Notes: generated by a model not told the origin, from the sequence alone. A stretch of 64,000 nt of DNA from Tetrapyrgos nigripes (GCA_013368315.1 JAACJM010000141.1:62001-126000); one strand, 5' to 3'. Shown: positions 43,112 to 55,285, counted from the first letter of the stretch. Program-made: numbers and translations.

Positions 43112-43160
43112 AGACGGCCTCGTTCTCGCCACGCGCAGCGTTGGCCCACAGCCCTTTCAT
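43112..43160 (+). repeat. 50-base dispersed sequence, copy 2
   Basis: It matches 5351-5400 after the Helitron ORF, with similarity ending sharply on both sides. It may mark the 3' end of another, non-autonomous Helitron whose body would extend to the left. Confidence 0.5.
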
Positions 43161-43561
43161 CTAACTGTATAGCCGACCAAGGCTGGAATTTCTTCTGTCA
43201 ACAACAGAACAGAAGATATATTCTTCCAATCATCAGGAGTACAGCGAAGACCTTTGGTATGCCTGGTCTTTTTTGGCTGACCGCAACTATCCCAAATCGG
43301 GATGTCAGAAACCCATTGGCTTAGTGATGAACAACATGTATGTATGAACCCCTATAGTCATCAGATGTGATTTTGATGTGATTAGCAAAAATACTCAGGC
43401 TGAGTGATAAAACAGGACATATGTAACTTGTTATGAGGCCAAAGAATGAGGCTGAGTTCTTTACACTGCGTTTCTGCGTGTGGCTATGTCTAATTGGCGC
43501 CCTGGGTTTTTCTGTGCTTCTTTCCAAATTTTCCCACTTCATAGCCAGGCTGTAGGTAAAC

Positions 43562-44101
43562 TAAGGCTCCAACCAATTAGGATACGATTACTCCAAATCT
43601 GAAATTAGTTGTATCCAAATAGTAATTGATTAATAACTAATTATATTTAGTAATCTAATTGCTTCTACTCCCTGAGCAGCAGATAGACATCAGGTTCTAG
43701 CTGTTCTTTTCCTCCTATTCTTCAACCTATGTTGGATATGGCTTTGCTGTACTATTCCAGTCTCTCAATGCATACCTATGAGTTATTCCCTATGCAATAA
43801 CTGAAAGGGGAATTTCTCATGGTCTTCTACACATGGCAGTCTGGCAGACAAACACTGAACACTGCAGAAGCTGGCTTCAGAGCTAGCTCCTACCTTCATT
43901 GAAGTTTCTGCAAGGTGAGGAAGCTTTGGGGGGTCAACAATGTAATCCTCACAGGTCCTTGAGATAAGCTGAGTGATATCTAATTAATTACCAAATATAA
44001 TTGATTACAACTGGATATGAGGCCAACTCATAATTAATTGTATCCAGTAAGCATAATAATCAATTATATTTAGTAATTAATTGGATTTGGTTGGAGCCTT
44101 A
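43562..44101. mobile_element. hAT-like MITE, 540 bases
   Basis: Perfect 15-base terminal inverted repeats (TAAGGCTCCAACCAA) are flanked by an exact 8-base duplication AGGTAAAC at 43554-43561 and 44102-44109. Eight-base duplications are typical of hAT. The interior is AT-rich with no ORF. Confidence 0.88.
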
Positions 44102-44109
44102 AGGTAAAC

Positions 44110-44898
44110 AATCACTAGTCCATGCAATGTGTATGCACCTTTGGTGTTTTTTTCTCTATGCAGCTCACAACAGCTTATAGGTTGTTTCCGATGACAACTC
44201 TTGTATTTTCTCGTTTATTGCACTGGTTTTGGAGCAAGACATGAAGGAAAACATCGAAAATTAGAGAAAGTACAGTTATATCTCCCATCGTCTTTCTGCT
44301 TTCTTTCTCATTGGTTTGCATCTACAACAGTTACAGTCAAGGGGATCAAGAAAAATGGAGTGAACTACAATGAAGCAATACTTGGGTGCGTTCTTCTTCA
44401 GTCCACCCCTAATCTCTCTTGCTTACCGTTAATCTGGCCTTTCCTCTTTATCAATTGCTCCCTCCATCTTTACCGCATGGCTCTTGACTAGTATGTTTCT
44501 ACCATCCTCAAACCTTCAACTTGGGGCAGTGCTATCAAGCTGAGCATCCATGCAGCTCACTACGGAACAGAAATTTGATCCATTGATGTTGAAACTGGCC
44601 GAATCAATCACTTCTCTCCCCCAGATGGTGCTGTTGGTCAGTATTGTTGATTTATTCTGGAATACACTATGACACTGCAACTTTTGCACTGAGATGCACC
44701 AGGAGAATAGCACCAAACATTATTTCCTGTGGTGCATAGATTCACCATCTTTGACTTTGCTTATGCAGACCTCAACTGAAGACAACACTGATGAGACTAC
44801 AACACCGACAAAGTACAGTTCAATATAGTGCCGCTGACTGGTCGGCCACCATACGACAAATAACAGGGTCATATTAAGCATATGCATCCAAAAGGCAT
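44110..44898. other. Stretch without a supported gene, leading into the LINE remnant
   Basis: The reading frames are short and unrecognised. The final 200 bases may include decayed LINE sequence upstream of the reverse-transcriptase block. Confidence 0.4.
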
Positions 44899-46332
44899 GT
44901 GAAATGGGAAAAAGTCTGGGTAGCAAGTGTGGATCTTTCAAATTCGTTCCCATCTGTCCATCAAGCTATGCTGTGGATCAAAATTGGATGCATGGGTGCT
45001 GGCAGGAAGATCTTTGACTGGCTGCACATGCTGTATACAAGAATGAGGTATAAAGTATGCCATGGAAACAAGATCTCTGAAAAGTTCAGCTCTGCTATGG
45101 GCATTCTCGCCAGTGACACCATGTCCCCTCTACTGTGGATATTATACTTTTCAGATTTTAACATCCCTCAAACAGAGGATGATGTCCTACTGTTCAGAAA
45201 ATACATATCACATCTCAAGCAAGCAGATGATGTACTCCTGATAGCCTTGACACCTAAGGGACTTCAACGTAAAATGAATATTTTGTACAAATGGTGCTCT
45301 CAGAACTTTATGCTAATCAACACCATCAAATCTGTAGTAGCTTATCATGGTCCCCCACCCCGCTTACTACCTGTATTCAAGTTCACAAATGATCTAGTGT
45401 GCATTGTATTTGAATATACGTATGTAGGCATCACCAGGCCAATTCATTCCATACAATATTCTCCCCCCATTATTTCTCCAAGACTGCTCATGCTGTACTA
45501 CACATCGAATCAATGATAGGCATCCTTCCACCTAATGAAGGAAGGATCTTGTACATAGGCTCCATTGATCCTCACCTGATATACAGCTGCGAGGCCTGCC
45601 TTGATACAGGCCCTGAGGTTGGTCAGTTGCAACAAGTACAGACGACCTTCTTTAAGAGACTTCTCAGCCTCTCAAAGACCTCCCCAAATGTGGCTGTATT
45701 CTTGGAAACAGGCATTACACCAGTTGCTTACCAATATGCTGAACTAGTGTTATGCTACCTAGCTTATGCTTTACAATGTCTGTTGAACTCATATGTACAC
45801 TGCTCCATACACAAGTCTATCACAATGGCAGAACAAGGTACACATTCGTGGTTCTCTGACCTATGGCAGTGCTACTGAAAACTCTACCTCTATCAGCACT
45901 ACCACTCCCCTCAGTCAATGACATTCTCAATCCAGACATACTGTCAAGCTTCCAGTCGAGGGTGAGCAAATGCTTAGCACACAAGGTAGAGGAAGAGCTA
46001 GGTAAAGTGTTTTGAAAGACGAGTCTACTACAATTTTGGAAGGAGCTGAGGGATGATGGTCAAAGTGCATGAAGTATCCGAAGGACATCAAGGATCCACA
46101 GCACGGAAAGGCCATTACATCAGTCTTATGTGGCAACACATCCCTTGCTATTGAATGTCTTCGATGGAGTGATCATCACAGACAGAAAGTACCACATGAA
46201 GAACAAGTATGTCACTTCTGCCAAACTCACCTTGAAATGCCAGAACATGCACTACTAGAATGCTGCCATGAGCTGCTCATGGAACTAAGAAATGAATTTT
46301 TGTCTTGGTTCTATAACGCCTGCCTTCACTAA
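44899..46332 (+). pseudogene. Non-LTR retrotransposon (LINE) reverse-transcriptase remnant
   Basis: The frame 44899-45516 keeps the reverse-transcriptase palm: WVASVDLSNSFPSV (first catalytic Asp), MGILASDTMSPLLW, and KQADDVLLIA in place of the usual F/YADD box. It then shifts to 45513-45878 (LETGITPVAYQYAELVL) and 46069-46332. The last segment has a C-terminal zinc-knuckle-like CHFCQTHLEMPEHALLECC, as in Tad-type LINEs. Several frameshifts show that it is dead. Its 3' end is cut by the copia LTR at 46333. Confidence 0.8.
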
Positions 46333-46540
46333 TGAAGCAGCAACTATTTAGCATAGGGTGACCAGTCAATTGAGCTCACAAAGTAGAGTGCTGAGTAGAA
46401 AGCTAGTAGAGCTTAGATGCGAGTTGCTTGTAGAGCAGATAGAACTGGATATTGTTCTATAGTAACTACAACTTTACAGAGAGCTTTTATACTAGATAAA
46501 GAGCATGTAATTACTAATATCTACATTGTCCATGGACATA

Positions 46541-48167
46541 CAGTGGGCAAAAAAATTGTCTGCATGTTTCATACTTTTGCAGAGATTGTCAATTATAGAG
46601 CTACTGAATAGAGATGAGACAAAATGGTCAATGGTGGCCTGAAAGCCCTTGATAAGTGCTATGATAATCTCCTTGTTTTGTGTTATTTGGTCAAATACCC
46701 ATGGAGATATACTCAATTTAAAATGGTAAGTCATTTGGACAATTTTTTGACATATCCCTTAAAATACAGAAAGTGCTTGCTCAGTACTTGGTATGCCCTC
46801 CTTTAGCCTTCAAAACAGCTTTGATCCTTCTAGGCATACTCCTGATCAATTTCTGACAATCCTCTTCTGTGATTTCCACCCACTTTTCTGCTGCTCTATC
46901 CCATATTTCCCAAACTCCAGATGGTGCTGTATCATACTTGTTGAGTTTGCGTTTGAGGGTTGTCCAGAGGTGTCCAATGGGGTTTAGATCAGGAGACTTT
47001 GCAGGCCAGCTCATGCAATGGATTTTGTTCTCCTCAAACCATTTGGTGGCTAGTTTTGACTTGTGTTTTGGATTGTTATCCTGCTGAAAAATGGCCATCT
47101 CCAGATCAACACCCAAACGATCCATGCTCTCCAGAAGATTGTTCTCCAAAATGTCCACATACTGCTCTGCATCCATCCTTCCCTCAACCTCTGCCATGTT
47201 TCCAGGTCCATCCCATCCCATACACCCCCACACCATGATATTTCCTCCTCCAAATTTGACTGTTTCCACCACATCTCTCTCTCCCATGGATTCACCTGTC
47301 CTACCCCACACAAACTGCTGCCCATCTGACCCAAACCAATTGATTTTAGTCTCATCTGACCATATAACCTGTTTCCAGTCATCCACAGTCCAGTCCTTGT
47401 ACTTCTCTGCAAATTTTATATGAGCGTTCCTGTGAGCTGCAGTGAGTTTGGGCTTTTTCTGTGGTTTCTTGGTGCCTACACCATGTTTGTGAAGGGAATT
47501 TCGCATGGTTTGGGTGGAGATAGCTTGGTCAAGAAGGGGATTGATGTTTCTGACCACCTCTGCAGCATTCCTGGCTTTCCCAGTGTTGATTTGTTTGATA
47601 GCAGCCCATTCATCAGTGGTAGAGAGCTTCTTAGGGCACCCTGCCTTATGGTTCTCCTTGTCAGGATACATCTGTTTGGCCAGAGAGGCAACCTTTGACT
47701 TGGATACTCCAGTTTGAGCAGAGATTTCCCTGGATAAAGCACCAGTTTGGAGATGAGAGAGGACATTGTCTGTCTGAGTGGAGGTGATGGGTCTCATGAT
47801 TTTATGGGGGCAATAGATGATCTGGATGTCCTTATATATGGTCTAGCTGACAGCTATGACATCATTATGATGTATACATTGCATCACTGTACAGCTCCAC
47901 TTATGATGTCATCTATGAGGCATCACATTGTGCCAATAGTATTGATAAAGTAGCAACTCAAAAAATTGTCCAAATGACTTACCATTTTAAATTGGGTATA
48001 TCTCCATGGGTATTTGACCAAATAACACAAAACACAAAGATTATCATAGCACTTATCAAGGGCTTTCAGGCCATCACTGACTATTTTGTCTCATATCTAT
48101 TCAGTAGCTCTATAATTGACAATCTTTGCAAAAGTGTGAAACATGCAGACAATTTTTTTGCCCACTG
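46541..48167 (-). mobile_element. Tc1/mariner-like element in the copia LTR
   Basis: It is 1627 bases long with TA duplications at 46539-46540 and 48168-48169. The terminal inverted repeats are very long, about 213 bases (46541-46754 and 47955-48167). They start CAGTGGGCAAAAAAATTG and show scattered transitions. One transposase ORF lies on the minus strand. Long, partly diverged ends and a catalytic substitution point to an older copy than the one at 7208. Confidence 0.95.
46781..47797 (-). CDS. Tc1-type transposase with catalytic Glu replaced by Gly
   Basis: A full-length 338-residue Tc1-family transposase. The helix-turn-helix region is in the first 110 residues (SREISAQTGVSKSKVASLAK). The catalytic core has VIWSDETKINWFGSDG and IFQQDNNPKHKSK with both Asp residues. 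The third site reads SPDLNPIGHLW where the family has PIEHLW. The codon at 46973-46975 is GGA, one transition from GAA, at exactly the DD34E position. The ORF is otherwise open. The protein should bind DNA but not cut it, so this copy is probably immobile by itself or could act as a competitor. That is inferred from the mutation. Confidence 0.92.
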   Translation of the reverse strand: MRPITSTQTDNVLSHLQTGALSREISAQTGVSKSKVASLAKQMYPDKENHKAGCPKKLSTTDEWAAIKQINTGKARNAAEVVRNINPLLDQAISTQTMRNSLHKHGVGTKKPQKKPKLTAAHRNAHIKFAEKYKDWTVDDWKQVIWSDETKINWFGSDGQQFVWGRTGESMGERDVVETVKFGGGNIMVWGCMGWDGPGNMAEVEGRMDAEQYVDILENNLLESMDRLGVDLEMAIFQQDNNPKHKSKLATKWFEENKIHCMSWPAKSPDLNPIGHLWTTLKRKLNKYDTAPSGVWEIWDRAAEKWVEITEEDCQKLIRSMPRRIKAVLKAKGGHTKY

Positions 48168-48357
48168 TACCTAGAGACTAAGAGGATATTGCCATTGGTC
48201 ATATTGCTATCTACCGAGATATCACTACATAGTAGAAGATAAGAGTAATTTCCAGAGAATGTCCTGGAGGACTAGCATACTTATAGCTACATAGAAGTTT
48301 CATAATAACTCCATATAGAATCATAGTTACTATACATGGAAGGTATATATTTCAACA

Positions 48358-48371
48358 CTCCCCCTTGCTTT
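48358..48371 (-). promoter_or_regulatory. Polypurine tract of the copia element
   Basis: In element sense AAAGCAAGGGGGAG abuts the TGTTGA start of the 3' LTR. This is the position of the plus-strand primer in LTR retrotransposons. Confidence 0.8.
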
Positions 48372-48517
48372 AGATGCGGACTTAAGTGCAGCATTGTAAG
48401 CGCACATCAAGGATTAAATGATTCTTGAATGAGCATAAACATAATGGAATGAGAGTAGTATCCACTCTAAAGTTTCATGTGAAAATCTTGACGGTTGTTT
48501 CCAACCCATAAGTATAT

Positions 48518-50512
48518 TTAAGAATCAAAGAATAGTCCTAACTCATTTCGGAATTTAAGAAACTTAATGTGCCCAAGATTCTTCATTAGAAGGTCTGCAC
48601 AATTTTCATTTCCAGGAGTAAAATAGAGTTGGATCTTTTTAGACTCCTGAATCAGTTCTCGTATGAAATGGTAACATATATCAATATGCTTCAATCTTGA
48701 TTCAGTGATAGGATTTTGACTAATAAAGATTGAGCCTTGATTGTCACCAACAATAGGAACATGACTCAATTTAAAACCAATTTCCTTTAACAGAGTTTCA
48801 ATCCATAGAGCCTGTTTCGCACATTCACAAAGTGCCATGTACTCGGCTTCAGTGGAGGACAATGCAACAGTTTTTTGTTTTCGACTTGACCAGCAAATTG
48901 AGCCCTGTGCAAGCTCAAATATAAAGCCAGTTTGTGAATGACGATTATCTCGATCTTGTGCCCAGTCACTATCACAAAAACCTATGAGACCACTTTCTTT
49001 AGATCCATCATAGATGAGTCTGTAATGTTTCATAGAAAGCAAGTATCTTATGATGTACATAGCTTTCTTTAAATCGTCTGGGGAGGGATTTGCTGAATAT
49101 GTTGATAACTTGATAACAGCAAAAGCTATATTAGGTCGAGTACCAAGCATAAGATAAAGGATTGAGCGAATCACTTGTTGGAACAAAGTTCTAACTTTGG
49201 TATCAAAACTACCATTGTGTGCTAAAGGAATATATGACTGTGGCATAGGTGTTGTTGTGTGCTTCATATTCTCAGCACCAAAACGTTTGATGACTTTCTC
49301 TAAATAGTCTTCTTGATCGAGAGTAAGAATACTTTTCTTTCGATCATGTTCTATGCGCATGCCTAAAAATTCCTTTGCATCTCCAAGATCATGAGATTCC
49401 CATTTAGCCATGAATTGATTCATCAATCTGTTTAATAATTGCAGATCTGAACCCATCCATAACGCATCATCTACATATATGATAGCTATTATGGTTTTGC
49501 CATTTATACAATATATATATATGCTGGCATCTGAATGTAAGTGCTTAAAGCCTAAAGATTGCATATACTTTGTGCATTCAGTCCACCAGGCTAAGCTTGC
49601 TTGTTTCAGACCATAAAGTGCCTTGCATAACCTCCAAACCTTGCTTCTGTCCTGACTAACAAAACCATCAAGCTGTGTCATATAGATTTCTTCGTCAAGA
49701 AGTCTATAGAGAAAAGCACTTTTGACATCTAGTGCCTTGATCTCCCAATTCTCTATAGCAGCAATGGCAAGTAACAGTCTAACCGTTTCAAAGCAGACTA
49801 CTGGACTGAATACATTGTTATAATCAATTCCTTCTGTCTGGGAAAATCCCTTTGCAACTAGTCGTGTACGTTTTGTTTTGTTTGATTTTATATTGAATAC
49901 CCAACAACATCTGACTGGTTTACGACCTTTGGGAAGATCTACCAATTCAAAGACATTTCATTTTTCCAATTGATCAATCTCATACTGACAAGCTTCTTCC
50001 CATTGCTTCTTAAGATCCTTTGGAGCATTCCTGAAATCATTCGTAGATGTCCAGTGCTGCACGAAGGTCTTATTTTCCCAATAGTCTATCAGATCTTTTG
50101 TAACTTTATCTCTTTTATTTTTTGGATCTGGATCTCTATTGGTATCATGGTGATATGGATATTCATCCACTAAAGCAAAAGGAGTATTGTGAATAAACAG
50201 AGGTGTCACAGAGGAACTTCCTTGCTGTTTATTTATAAACTCCTGTGATAAGAGATAATTTTGTAACTATACTCCCCCTTCTTGTACACGTTGTTCTAAA
50301 ACATCTTGTTCAAGAAACTCTGCAATTTCTCCACTAGGTCCTGCTTCTGTTTCAGATTGATCTTCATTGTCACTCTCTTCTCTAACTTGAGAAGTAGATG
50401 GAGTTGGATCTATTACAGTTTGCAAACGAGTAGCACGAGATTGAGAACGAGTTACTCTTGGAGTTACTCTAGTCCATCCACCTCGTGGTATATTTTTACT
50501 GTAATTCTCCAA
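48518..50512 (-). pseudogene. Copia reverse transcriptase and RNase H
   Basis: One frame with stops near 50267 and 49958 carries the copia-type polymerase. 50209-49958 holds the FRNAPKDLKKQWEEACQYEIDQLEK entry region. 49945-48518 (475 codons open) holds LVAKGFSQTEGIDYNNVFSPV, LDVKSAFL, LYGLKQASLAWW and the catalytic IIYVDDALWMG. RNase H follows, with FCDSDWAQD, TEAEYMALCECAKQALW and LKHIDICYHFIRE. The polymerase domain itself is intact. The upstream stops make the polyprotein non-functional as it stands. Confidence 0.9.
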
Positions 50513-51380
50513 TTTGGTCTAGATTCTGATTTGGATTAGGTTCTCTATTTATAAATCTACCAGTAGTTAAATCAACATTGTGTGGATTAACTGGTTGAGG
50601 ACCTTGTACAGGTACAGGATCAGCAGGTACTTGAGCAGGTGGTTCTGGTGCAGGTGGTGGAGTTGGTTCACCAGATTGTATAGATTCTGTTTCGGAGTCA
50701 TTTGGATCAGAAGGTTGGTGTGCACCATTATGGTCTTCGGAACTATCATCTGAACCATTTCTATCATCAATAATTTGATGATCACCATTACCTTCATTGG
50801 GTGGTGGACCCTGATCATCAAAACAATCTCGGAACAGGTCATCTAAATCAAGGGGTACTACAGGGTCAGGTGCGAGATTATTTGTACCCTGTTTGTGCAA
50901 ACTGCACATTAATTCAGAAGGTTGGACAGGTTTGGTGGATTTGTCGCTTTCTCCTGTTTCAGATGATAAGACTTGTGGAAACCATTTCTCTATAAAGAGT
51001 GCTTGTGGACTAACAAAAAGTGAATTGTCACGTCTCATGAATAACCAGGCTTTAGAACCTTTTTCATAACCAACGAAGATCATTAATTCCAATTTTGGGG
51101 AGAGTTTGTTTACTCTTGTCTTTTCTGGAATGAATACATATGCAGCGCATCCCCAAGAACAAAAATATGATACATCTGGTTTCTTTTTGTACCACAATTC
51201 AAAAGGAGTTTTCCATTTGAGTCGTTTTAATGGTGTGCGACATGCTACAAAAGTAGCTGTGGCAAGAGAAAATTCCCACCAAGAAGGAGGTCCATTTGCA
51301 TGATGACACATGGATTCTGACTTCTCGTTGAGTGTTCTAATTATTCTCTCAGCACAACCATTCTGTTGGTGTATGTATGG
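50496..51380 (-). pseudogene. Copia integrase, C-terminal part
   Basis: The frame 51311-50496 has TPFELWYKKKPDVSYFCSWGCAAYVF and MIFVGYEKGSKAWLF, typical of the copia integrase C-terminus. A Pro/Asp/Asn-rich linker to the polymerase follows. Just upstream, about 51380-51312, the catalytic-Glu region NGCAERIIRTLNEKSE is still readable. The zinc-binding N-terminus and most of the core between 51555 and 51400 are frame-broken. Confidence 0.85.
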
Positions 51381-51554
51381 AGCTGATCTTTGTCTCTAAT
51401 GCCTTTTTCAGCAAGAAAGTTGTCAAAATCTTCATTCATAAACTCTGTTCCCAAATCTGATAATAAAGTCTTTAGTTTTTTCTATGATATGACTTTCCAC
51501 TGCCTTTCCGGCATGTCCATAACGGTTATGCACTATGTCATAATCAGTGCTGAC

Positions 51555-52070
51555 TCAGGAATGATTTTCTTTCGATTTGAGCCAATGCAAATTGTCTTTC
51601 CGATGCATTGGTAATAATGTCATCAGAAGACTTTGATCTACTTCTTTCCGAAACTCGGACTTGCCATCTTGTGAGATTTCAAAGTATCCTTCACGAAGAA
51701 TACATCCTTGAGACAACAAACAATGTGTGCAAGTTGGTTGATAAAACACTGGGTATAGTTTTATAGTATGTTTGACTCCTTCTTCATTGATATGTTCAAT
51801 AAACACAGTTCCAACACCTTCAAGGTAAGTTTCAGATCTTTTATCAGCAATCTGAAGTGGAATCGGATTGGGTAACTTATGGTATTGAGCAAAATCCATC
51901 AAATTGTTTGTAATGTGAGTCGATGCACCCAAATCTGAAACCCAATAGGTTATTTCATCAGTGATATTACTCTTACAAATACTATTCAAAGGATACTTTT
52001 CACACGTTGAGCAATGTGCGTAAGCAACAAAACTTTGTTCATAAATAAATACAGGTATTAATAGTACAAT
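51555..52070 (-). pseudogene. Copia aspartic protease
   Basis: The frame beginning 51989 has YWVSDLGASTHITNN at the retropepsin active site. The family has D-S-G-A; here Ser is Leu, so activity is doubtful. Downstream it runs toward the GAG-pre-integrase region (YPVFYQPTCTHCLLSQGCILREGYFEI) before the frame breaks. Confidence 0.8.
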
Positions 52071-53490
52071 TGTCTATAGCCACTAGGGCTGTATGAGATT
52101 CACAATAGTCCAATGACATTGAGATCTGAGGCAATTGTATGAGTGCACTATTTTTATTAGAAGTGTGAAATACTTGCCAGAAAGCCATAGTTTCGTCTCC
52201 ATCAATATAGATTTCCACATCTGATTCTGAACCAAGACTAGCACCATCATCATCAGCAAGATATCCAGATGAAATGGAGACGTTGATAGCATCTGCCAGA
52301 GATGAGGGACCAGCTTCTTCTTCTAAAGGTGCATCATAGCGAGGTTTCTTTGAGGTATTTCCAGATTCATCAGGTTCTCTTTTTATATTCTCAAGGATTG
52401 GATCTGTGAACATGTGAGACATTCTGTCTTGCCACATTTTGAATGCAACACTCAGAGGAATATAATTAAAGGAACTTTCCGAAGATGTAGGATCTGCTGA
52501 CTCAGAAGAAGACCAGCCTTGAACAGCCTTTCACTTTCTACTCAAAGATGACGATGACACTTTGGTATGTTGAAAGGTAGAGTGCGAATGAAATTGGGAT
52601 ACAATGATGTATCATGAAATTGAGTGTTAATTGTAACACCATTTGTGCGTATAACAGATTGAGCAGGAGTAGGCCAGTAAGCTCTCTCAATTAAAGAAGG
52701 AGGCTTTGAAGGAACTGGCTCACATTTTTTAAACTGCTGTGGAATCCATTTATGGGTGCACATCTCAGTCACAGCTTTCTTCATGATATAATGGCAAAAA
52801 TACTCGACCTCTTCCTCAATTTGTTTCTGAATGGGACGGATAGTTCCTTCATGATCAAACCATTGGTTTGTCATGTCTTCATCACCATTGAGATCCTCTT
52901 TTGCTTGAAGATAAGGTTCTGTATGAGTGCCATCAGAATTGTATGTATAATCCCAAACTTTGGCTAGCTTACAGGTCATTTGATGACAAGCTTCTACTCT
53001 GAGGAAACTCTGAAAATCAACTGTCTCCTGTGCGAGTTCATTGATCATGAGTCTCTCATAATGAGTAAGAATGAAGTAACCTGAAATTGTTTGTGGTCTG
53101 ACCTGTTTAGCTAAGTTCTGGTTTACTCTTTCCCTCAAAGAAGAATCATTGTTGTCGTCAATAAAACAATCTGATTGAACAATCAGAAAGTTATGATAGG
53201 GAAGAGGTTTATAAATGGGTTGCTCACATGTCTCTGGAAGATCATCAGTATCACTGATTTCAATTGGATCTAATGTGGCATTTATAAAAGGATTTGCCAT
53301 AAAAGCGGTCACCATTAAAGGAGCATCATCATCATCATCAGAGTCTGAATCAGCATCAACTTCTGGATTAGCTAACTGAGCAATACCTTTCTTGGAACCA
53401 TTCTTCTGCTCACTGCGACGAGTTTTCTTCTTCTTATCTCCCCCTTGATTTGCATCACCTGTTGTAACATTATTAGAAGGTTCCTGAGGT
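52039..53490 (-). pseudogene. Copia polyprotein segment between gag and protease, unusual
   Basis: Frames 53315-52542 (257 codons open, the same frame as gag) and 52437-52039 fill the space where copia elements normally have a short CCHC zinc-knuckle linker. I see no CCHC motif. Instead there is a long acidic, Trp/Tyr-containing region (NPFINATLDPIEISDTDD, YFILTHYERLMINEL, EEVEYFCHYIMKKAVTEMCTHKW). Its function is unknown. It may be a family-specific gag extension. Confidence 0.55.
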
Positions 53491-53495
53491 TTGGG

Positions 53496-54458
53496 TTATT
53501 TGCCCTTACCCTTGTTTTGGTTCTTCTGTTTAGAAGATCCAGCCTTCTGAGTGTTCCAATTGGGTGCAGAATCAAACTTTTGTCTATCTCCAGTAATGCG
53601 GGTAAGAAGAGATGATTCAGAAGATTGACCAGTCCGTCGTTTATACTCGACAAGAATAAGTCCTTCCACATGTGCCATAGTCAGGTTCTTTGGTTTGATA
53701 GTGGCAAGTGTAAATTGAGCATAGTTTCCCCAGGATTGTGGAATGCGATCCATCAAGAAAAGAGCTCTAAACTTGTCATCAACTGTGAATCCATAGGCTT
53801 TAAGATGTGTGAGAACTGCTCCCAGAGTTGCAATCTGGTTTGCAGGATCTTTCTTCTCATCAAGTGTCCAAGACATGAACTCTTTGAAGTCTAAGAACCA
53901 TGATGTCAGGCCAGGAGAACTGTACTTCTTGTCTATCTTCTCCCAAAGCATATTTGAGGTATAATCTCCTTTTGCTTTGACACAAAGATTTTCATTTATT
54001 TCTTCTTTAGTGAACTCTCTCATTTCCAAACCCACATCATTTGGAAGAGTGGAGGAAATATAACCCAAAGCCTGTTCATCTTTGTCATCCCAAGAACTTT
54101 GAAGCTTATAAGTTTCAACTAATTCCCGATCGTGTTTTTTAACCAAAGTTTGATATTGATTCCATTGATCAGTAAAGGTTTCAATGATTTGGTTATAAGA
54201 CGATTGTTCGGATTCAGTTAAAGCATTAAAGACTTCATCAAGAACTTGTACAAATCCTTCAGGAAAAGAAGATGCATTACCTGTTTCAGTGGGACTAGTG
54301 TTCACATAATGCTTCTAGGTACCTGAAGCAACCCTGCTAAGCCCTTTAGCTTCAAGGAGGTGGGTGATAGCATAGTTCCAAAACTCATAATTGGTGGTAT
54401 TGAGGATGGGAACATTGAAGATGCTTTCAGAGTTGTTGTTAGCATTGTTGGAAGACAT
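53496..54458 (-). pseudogene. Copia gag (UBN2/gag-like)
   Basis: The real start is ATG 54458 (MSSNNANNN...). NTTNYEFWNYAITHLLEAKG matches the usual copia gag opening. A TAG at 54317-54315 interrupts after 47 codons. The frame then continues from 54314 through WEKIDKKYSSPG and MDRIPQSWGNYAQF to GKGK and a second stop at 53496. Gag forms the particle shell. The two nonsense changes disable it. Confidence 0.85.
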
Positions 54459-55285
54459 GTTGATCTATGAAGCATCAATCAGTAAAGATGTGCATTCAAT
54501 AGGTCACAAGTACCAAGGAACATCAAAGGGTCTAATACAACCACAGTGTATAGGATGATCGCAATATTCCTTCTCTTTTCTGAGCAAACGCCCCAGACAA
54601 GGAATGTATATAATACATTTGCATTAATCAACTATATGCCAGTACGTGCACATAATGGAATCCTATATTAACTTCTTCATCAGTGCTTCTCGATCAATTT
54701 CACACTGTCAGAGACCATACTCTTGACAGAGAGCACATGATTACTCTAGAAGTCGCAATATTGACCGTAGTGGCATAGTACTTCCTAATGGGTGTAGAGA
54801 TGCCTTAAAGCATATAGGGGAGCACTATACTACTGTTTTTCTATAGATCTAGATCGGTGACTTTTATAAATGCCCCTGGCTCATCCGAATGACTATGGAG
54901 TTTTGCCTGAGTGCAAAAAAACAGTCCCACACTAAAGTGGAGGCTGCAAGGCATGCCAGTTACTCTGCATACAACTATCTGTAGATCCATAAGGGTTCCA
55001 CAAATAACTGTTACAGGTATAAAGTGACTTATCTAGATCCATAACTAAACCAGCAAAGAGTGCCTAATGCGACTCTAAACTGAACCCAGGTTATATATTT
55101 TACTGGGCAATATAGATGAGGAAGGAGATAAAGTGAAACATTGATCCACCAACTGCACAACATCAAGTCCAACAGCTTACTCAGTGATGAGCTCGCCATT
55201 GACCTCAACAACACGATCCATCTTGTCAACAGTAGTTGTATGGGACAAGACCAAACATCGATGGCCCTCGGGGCCCATAACCTAA
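54459..55285 (-). other. Copia 5' leader
   Basis: The 827 bases between the 5' LTR and the gag ATG contain no long ORF. Only the primer-binding site next to the LTR is recognisable. Confidence 0.6.
55271..55283 (-). promoter_or_regulatory. Copia primer-binding site (half tRNA-iMet type)
   Basis: The plus-strand sequence GGGCCCATAACCT resembles the anticodon arm of initiator tRNA-Met. Its complement lies next to the 5' LTR in element sense. Copia elements are known to prime from a cleaved half of this tRNA. Confidence 0.65.

Larger units (their letters stand above)
46333..48357 (-). repeat. 3' LTR of the copia element, split by Tc1
   Basis: LTR parts 46333-46540 and 48170-48357 align to 55286-55680 in one continuous run. 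In the right LTR the same site reads GGACATACCTAGAG without interruption, giving an empty-site control for the Tc1 insertion. Confidence 0.93.

Noticed and set aside
46333..46337. Five-base target duplication for the copia element
   Set aside because: The flanks read ACTAA on the left and TAGAT on the right; shifting the LTR borders by up to three bases did not produce a match.
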